Part shown: piece by piece, positions 13,611 through 18,351 of the stretch
Numbering within the stretch: the first letter of the stretch is position 1
How the letters are laid out: each line of letters opens with the position of its first letter
The notes under the pieces: model-generated
Told to the model about the DNA's origin: nothing
What the model saw: the letters and a program-made list of their open reading frames with translations, nothing else
Databases searched by the model: none
Position numbers and translations under genes: made by a program
DNA from: Acidobacteriota bacterium
GTDB lineage: Bacteria > Acidobacteriota > UBA6911 > RPQK01 > JADFOI01
Reading direction: 5' to 3'
Length of the DNA: 18,351 nt
Assembly: GCA_029942065.1 (NCBI GenBank)
Contig: JAPYTY010000010.1
Location: 1 to 18,351, forward strand

Positions 13611-13616
13611 AGTATA
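13611..13616 (-). promoter_or_regulatory. Candidate -10 box upstream of the PP2C gene
   Basis: On the minus strand TATACT (5 of 6 to consensus) stands just past the stop of the zinc-ribbon gene and about 48 nt before the PP2C start. The best -35 candidate, TTGATG, is 19 nt upstream, longer than ideal. It could give the phosphatase and amidohydrolase genes transcription independent of ligA. Confidence 0.35.
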
Positions 13617-13618
13617 GT

Positions 13619-13816
13619 CTAAAAGTCCTGTAACCCATCAAGCATTCGCAAATTGCAATTCACAAGACCGTACCCGATCAGAATCAGGAGCATCCATGCC
13701 GCCAACTTCTTCCACAAAGGATGGGTTAGCTGGATTCCACAAACAGGACAATAGGTGCTCCTTGCAAGAAGCGTGTAGTGACAATTGGGACAGCTTTCCA
13801 ATTTTATGCGAGACAT
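13619..13816 (-). CDS. Small zinc-ribbon protein with one membrane helix
   Basis: 65 residues. An N-terminal zinc ribbon has Cys9/Cys12 (CPNC) and Cys23/Cys26 (CPVC), followed by a single hydrophobic helix at about 38-53 (AAWMLLILIGYGLV) and a short tail. This is the double-Cys ribbon plus anchor layout found in many small bacterial membrane proteins; the ribbon would face the cytoplasm if the N-terminus does. Start ATG 13816 has GGCAGG about 5 nt upstream and is 16 nt after the GHMP kinase stop. It lies immediately before the PP2C gene, so a role in signalling or membrane recruitment is possible. Function unknown. Confidence 0.8.
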   Translation of the reverse strand: MSRIKLESCPNCHYTLLARSTYCPVCGIQLTHPLWKKLAAWMLLILIGYGLVNCNLRMLDGLQDF

Positions 13817-13832
13817 CGGCCTGCCGCCTTTT

Positions 13833-14861
13833 TTACTTTATCACCTGAACACCGCATTCGGTAAAAGCAAAATTCAATATTTTTCCGCCATTTCTGATGA
13901 TGGCCTCACCGACAGCGGCCTTACATTCATCCGGCACCAAACTCACAAAGCATCCTCCACCACCCGCACCGCAGACCTTGTTCGCCACTGCCCCCGCCTG
14001 CTCCGCCGACTTGAAAATTGTCTCGATCCCCGGAGTGCTCACGCCCTCGGCCAGTCCCTTACGGTTGTTCCATTCCTCGGCAAGACATTGGGCGAAATGA
14101 TCAAAGTCTTCCCGTTTCAGGCTCTCGTACATGGCAATTGCGGTCTGCCGGATCTTTCCCATCCTGGCCACAGTCTCACCTTCACCATCGATGTAACGTT
14201 TCATGACCTCCCAGTTGGTGGAACCCGAGAAGCGTGAAGCACCTGAGTACCCCAGCAGTATCCGGCTTTGAAGTTGACCCTTGAACTGACCCGAGAGCTC
14301 GAGTCTTTCCTGCCGTATGCCCTGAAGCTCGAACCACAGGGCATTAAAACCCCCGTAGGCGGCTGGGAAGAAGTCCTGCTTACCGGTGGGAACCCGAATC
14401 GACTGGGTCTCGATGTCCGCTCCAAAATCGATGATCTGTCGGCGATCAAAAGGGAGATCCTCCAGCTGGATCAAGGCCGTACTCAAACCAACCAGAAGAG
14501 AAGAAGATCCTCCCAATCCCGAACCCGCGGGGGCCTGGCTCCCGATTCGCAGGGTCAGACCACTGGTGGGTTTGTAGAATTTCAAGATTCGTACTACCAG
14601 ATCAAGCCGAGCATAGGGACCTTCGCTCTTCAGCTCGTCCAGGCAGGAAGCTTCAAGGACCAGATCCAGATCCTGGGATTCGATGCGAATTCCTTCGTCC
14701 GGCCTCCTTTCAAGCTCCACTTCACAGGACAGGTCAATGGCGGCATTCAGAGTCAACCCAAACCCCTCGAACAGATAGAGCGGATAGATGTCCAGCGTTC
14801 CTCCTGCCAGATCAATCCGAGTCGGCGTCGTTACTTTAAGCCGCCTACAACTTTTGTCCAT
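13833..14861 (-). CDS. GHMP-family sugar kinase (HddA-like)
   Basis: 342 residues with the three GHMP signatures: TPTRIDLAGGTLD at 12-24, PAGSGLGGSSSLL at 111-123 (ATP phosphate loop) and VCGAGGGGCFVSL near 297-309. TGKQDFFPAAYGG at 159-171, with Asp163 as catalytic base, is closest to D-glycero-D-manno-heptose 7-phosphate kinases and fucokinase-type enzymes rather than galactokinase or mevalonate kinase. It would phosphorylate the anomeric position of a sugar or sugar phosphate for nucleotide-sugar synthesis. The partner enzymes (isomerase, phosphatase, nucleotidyltransferase) are not in the window, so the heptose assignment is tentative. Start ATG 14861 is only 11 nt after the ligA stop, with TTGAG just upstream, which implies co-transcription with ligA. 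Confidence 0.85.
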   Translation of the reverse strand: MDKSCRRLKVTTPTRIDLAGGTLDIYPLYLFEGFGLTLNAAIDLSCEVELERRPDEGIRIESQDLDLVLEASCLDELKSEGPYARLDLVVRILKFYKPTSGLTLRIGSQAPAGSGLGGSSSLLVGLSTALIQLEDLPFDRRQIIDFGADIETQSIRVPTGKQDFFPAAYGGFNALWFELQGIRQERLELSGQFKGQLQSRILLGYSGASRFSGSTNWEVMKRYIDGEGETVARMGKIRQTAIAMYESLKREDFDHFAQCLAEEWNNRKGLAEGVSTPGIETIFKSAEQAGAVANKVCGAGGGGCFVSLVPDECKAAVGEAIIRNGGKILNFAFTECGVQVIK

Positions 14862-14872
14862 CGCTCAAATTC

Positions 14873-16957
<2,085 letters not shown>

Positions 16958-16959
16958 CT

Positions 16960-17172
16960 ATGAATGCTCCTGTGATCACCAAGATAATGTTCACAGTCAC
17001 TTTTCCTGCTGACATAGGGCCGATTCACGTGCATCCCTTGAAACTTCATTCCCTGGCCAAGCATCAGCTTCCCGACGTGGAAGTCATCGATACGATAGAG
17101 CATCTTTTTGGCTGTCAACACTGCTTTGAGCAGTATCGTTTTATTCGGACCACCTACCACGCTTCTCAGTAG
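16960..17172 (+). CDS. 70-residue CxxC protein of unknown function
   Basis: Begins MNAPVITKIMFTVTFPADI; the C-terminal part holds GCQHCFEQYRFIRTTYH, with Cys52 and Cys55 as a single CxxC followed by an aromatic/basic helix. Eight residues in 24-55 are His or Cys, enough for a metal or redox site, perhaps as a dimer. GGAAG lies 5 nt before ATG 16960. Its TAG shares a base with the GTG start of the YihY gene (TAGTG, 17170-17174), which favours a real, coupled gene. I do not recognise the family. Confidence 0.55.
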   Translation: MNAPVITKIMFTVTFPADIGPIHVHPLKLHSLAKHQLPDVEVIDTIEHLFGCQHCFEQYRFIRTTYHASQ

Positions 17173-18077
17173 TGCCAATCAACCCCATTCACCTGGACCT
17201 GGATGCCTTCCGTTACCTGCGAAAAAGGAAATTCTGGGTTGATTTGCGGAAGGAGATCCATCGTGACGACTGCTGGGGCATGGCCGCGCGTCTCAGCTTT
17301 TACTTCATACTCGCTTTCTTCCCCTTCCTGATATTCGTCAGTGCACTGATCGGGTTCGTTCCCGTTGATCCGGAATTGCTGAGCAAAATCCTGCTGGAGA
17401 TGGAAACTTTTCTTCCCGAGAGAACCTATACCTGGTTTCGGGATTTCACCATCGACCTGGTGAATTCACAGGACAGTGGCGTCGTTTCCATCGGTATCCT
17501 GCTGGCGCTTTGGTGGTCGTCGACGGCTTTCCGCGGGATGATAGGAGTTCTCAATCGAGCATTGGCGATCACCGAAACTCGCAGCTATCTCAAGGTACAT
17601 CTCCTGGCCATGGGAGTGACCATTCTGGTATCGCTTTTCGTCATCACCTCGGGGGTCCTTTTTTTTGGAGACTGGCTCATACAACTGCTGCTGCAGCAAA
17701 TAACTGTAGCCCCCTATGCTTCCTTCCAGTCCCACTTGCAGACCATCTACTCTGCCGGTCGCTGGATCTTGCTCCTTGTCTTTCTCAACATGGGAATACA
17801 AATCGTCTACTGTTCCCTTCCGGCTCAACGCCTGGCATGGACCCTTGTCTCGCCGGGGAGTTTGATTGCCAGTCTGTGCTGGATCCTGGGATCGAGAGCC
17901 TTTGCTGTTTTCGTCAACCGATTGGTGGGTTTCGAAACCTACCAACAACTCTATGGGAGCCTGGCCACCCTGATCCTCCTGATGCTCTGGCTGTACCTCT
18001 CCAGCTTTTTCCTGCTGCTGGGAGGGGAAATCAACTCGGAAATTTTTCGCTTGCGAAAAGGTGAAGCAGGTGGGTAG
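17172..18077 (+). CDS. YihY/BrkB-family inner-membrane protein
   Basis: 301 residues with about six hydrophobic segments (near 41-63, 103-125, 144-166, 197-214, 223-247 and 262-284). The family hallmarks are present: AARLSFYFILAFFPFLIF at 38-55, LWWSSTAFRGMIGVLNRA at 113-130, and YGSLATLILLMLWLYLSS at 261-278 leading to GGEINSE. This is the family once called ribonuclease BN or virulence factor BrkB; RNase activity was later assigned elsewhere and the present role is unknown, possibly transport or envelope maintenance. Start is GTG 17172, overlapping the stop of the 70-residue gene by one base; an in-frame ATG only appears much later, inside the first conserved block. The last gene in the window, it ends in a basic tail. 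Confidence 0.92.
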   Translation: MPINPIHLDLDAFRYLRKRKFWVDLRKEIHRDDCWGMAARLSFYFILAFFPFLIFVSALIGFVPVDPELLSKILLEMETFLPERTYTWFRDFTIDLVNSQDSGVVSIGILLALWWSSTAFRGMIGVLNRALAITETRSYLKVHLLAMGVTILVSLFVITSGVLFFGDWLIQLLLQQITVAPYASFQSHLQTIYSAGRWILLLVFLNMGIQIVYCSLPAQRLAWTLVSPGSLIASLCWILGSRAFAVFVNRLVGFETYQQLYGSLATLILLMLWLYLSSFFLLLGGEINSEIFRLRKGEAGG

Positions 18078-18083
18078 GGCCGG

Positions 18084-18109
18084 ATCTTCACCACAAAGAC
18101 ACAGAGAAG
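18084..18109 (-). repeat. Octamer array ending in GTGAA, inverted copy
   Basis: On the minus strand this reads CTTCTCTGTG, TCTTTGTG, GTGAAGAT. It matches 10484-10509 at 24 of 26 positions in opposite orientation. It starts 7 bp after the YihY stop. Confidence 0.75.
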
Positions 18110-18179
18110 GGAATTCTTTCCTTTTTTTATCTCCCAAATCTTAGCCAACACAAGGTAGCGAACGCTCCAGGAGTGGCCC

Positions 18180-18218
18180 TCCGGAATCGGCGCACTGAGG
18201 CGCCTCCCACACTCCGGA
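18180..18218 (+). repeat. 39-bp dispersed hairpin element, copy 2
   Basis: Same structure and orientation as 6219-6257: TCCGGA at both ends and an internal GGCGC/GCGCC stem. One substitution (C for G at 18208) distinguishes the copies. The flanks also share GAACGCTCC upstream. Confidence 0.8.
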
Positions 18219-18234
18219 GACATGGAACGCGACC

Positions 18235-18278
18235 GAATAGAGTGGATTTAATGGGAGCGGGCTAGCCCACTCCTATTC
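18235..18278. other. Bulged 11-bp inverted repeat with an inner palindrome
   Basis: GAATAGAGTGG (18235-18245) pairs with CCACTCCTATTC (18267-18278) with one bulged C. The loop side contains GGGCTAGCCC (18259-18268), a perfect palindrome that offers an alternative fold. There is no U-tract, so it is not called a terminator. Confidence 0.45.
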
Positions 18279-18351
18279 CAGCTGCTCGTCACGAAGCGGC
18301 GGAAGGGCCGACCTGACAAGGCGCGCAACTGAGACCGACGCAGACGTACTT

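Larger units (their letters stand above)
18110..18351. other. Gene-free, repeat-containing 3' edge
   Basis: No coding region is supported. Besides the 39-bp element (18180-18218) and the stem at 18235-18278, the last bases carry TGACAAGGCGCGC (18314-18326), whose reverse complement matches the first 13 bases of the window at 12 of 13 positions. Confidence 0.6.

Overview
The window is bacterial chromosome, GC-rich by eye, with compact genes. It holds no RNA genes, CRISPR array, transposase, phage or plasmid genes. The gene set is that of an aerobic heterotroph: flavin acyl-CoA dehydrogenase, NDP-forming acyl-CoA synthetase, NAD-dependent DNA ligase, PP2C phosphatase, GHMP sugar kinase, MsrB. 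Intergenic gaps are full of short palindromes and 7-8 bp tandem arrays. The style reminds me of environmental Acidobacteriota genomes, but no marker gene is present and that placement is a weak guess.

Region 1 (85-6106) is the most interpretable. A divergent acyl-CoA dehydrogenase faces a three-gene run on the plus strand: aldehyde dehydrogenase, a homologue of hydroxycinnamoyl-CoA hydratase-lyase (HCHL), and a 711-residue NDP-forming acyl-CoA synthetase. Together these fit a non-oxidative side-chain cleavage pathway for ferulate, p-coumarate or related acids: CoA activation, hydration and retro-aldol cleavage to an aromatic aldehyde plus acetyl-CoA, then aldehyde oxidation. The acyl-CoA dehydrogenase would feed in saturated (dihydro) side chains. 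The usual AMP-forming feruloyl-CoA synthetase is replaced by the ADP-forming type, and the HCHL has Ala where the characterised Pseudomonas enzyme has a substrate-contacting Tyr.

Region 2 (6107-10285) begins with a 319-bp repeat-rich gap. Then come a Gfo/Idh/MocA oxidoreductase (+), an AlaC-type aminotransferase (-), msrB (-) with a clear intrinsic terminator at its stop codon, and an HSD10-like short-chain dehydrogenase (+) whose promoter places transcription start at the ATG.

Region 3 (10570-11854, +) is the best candidate for something undescribed. A half-length aspartokinase-like protein that has lost its nucleotide-binding lysine/glycine motif overlaps by ATGA a SLOG-fold 'putative molybdenum carrier' gene. 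A 42-residue lysine-rich peptide gene follows.

Region 4 (11866-16903, -) is a tight five-gene run: ligA, GHMP sugar kinase, small zinc-ribbon membrane protein, PP2C phosphatase, amidohydrolase. Divergent from ligA, a 70-residue CxxC protein is coupled to a YihY/BrkB membrane protein (16960-18077, +).

Repeats recur through the gaps: octamer arrays ending in GTGGTGA or a close variant, and a 39-bp hairpin element present twice with one mismatch. All functions are assigned by reading motifs; no database search was run.
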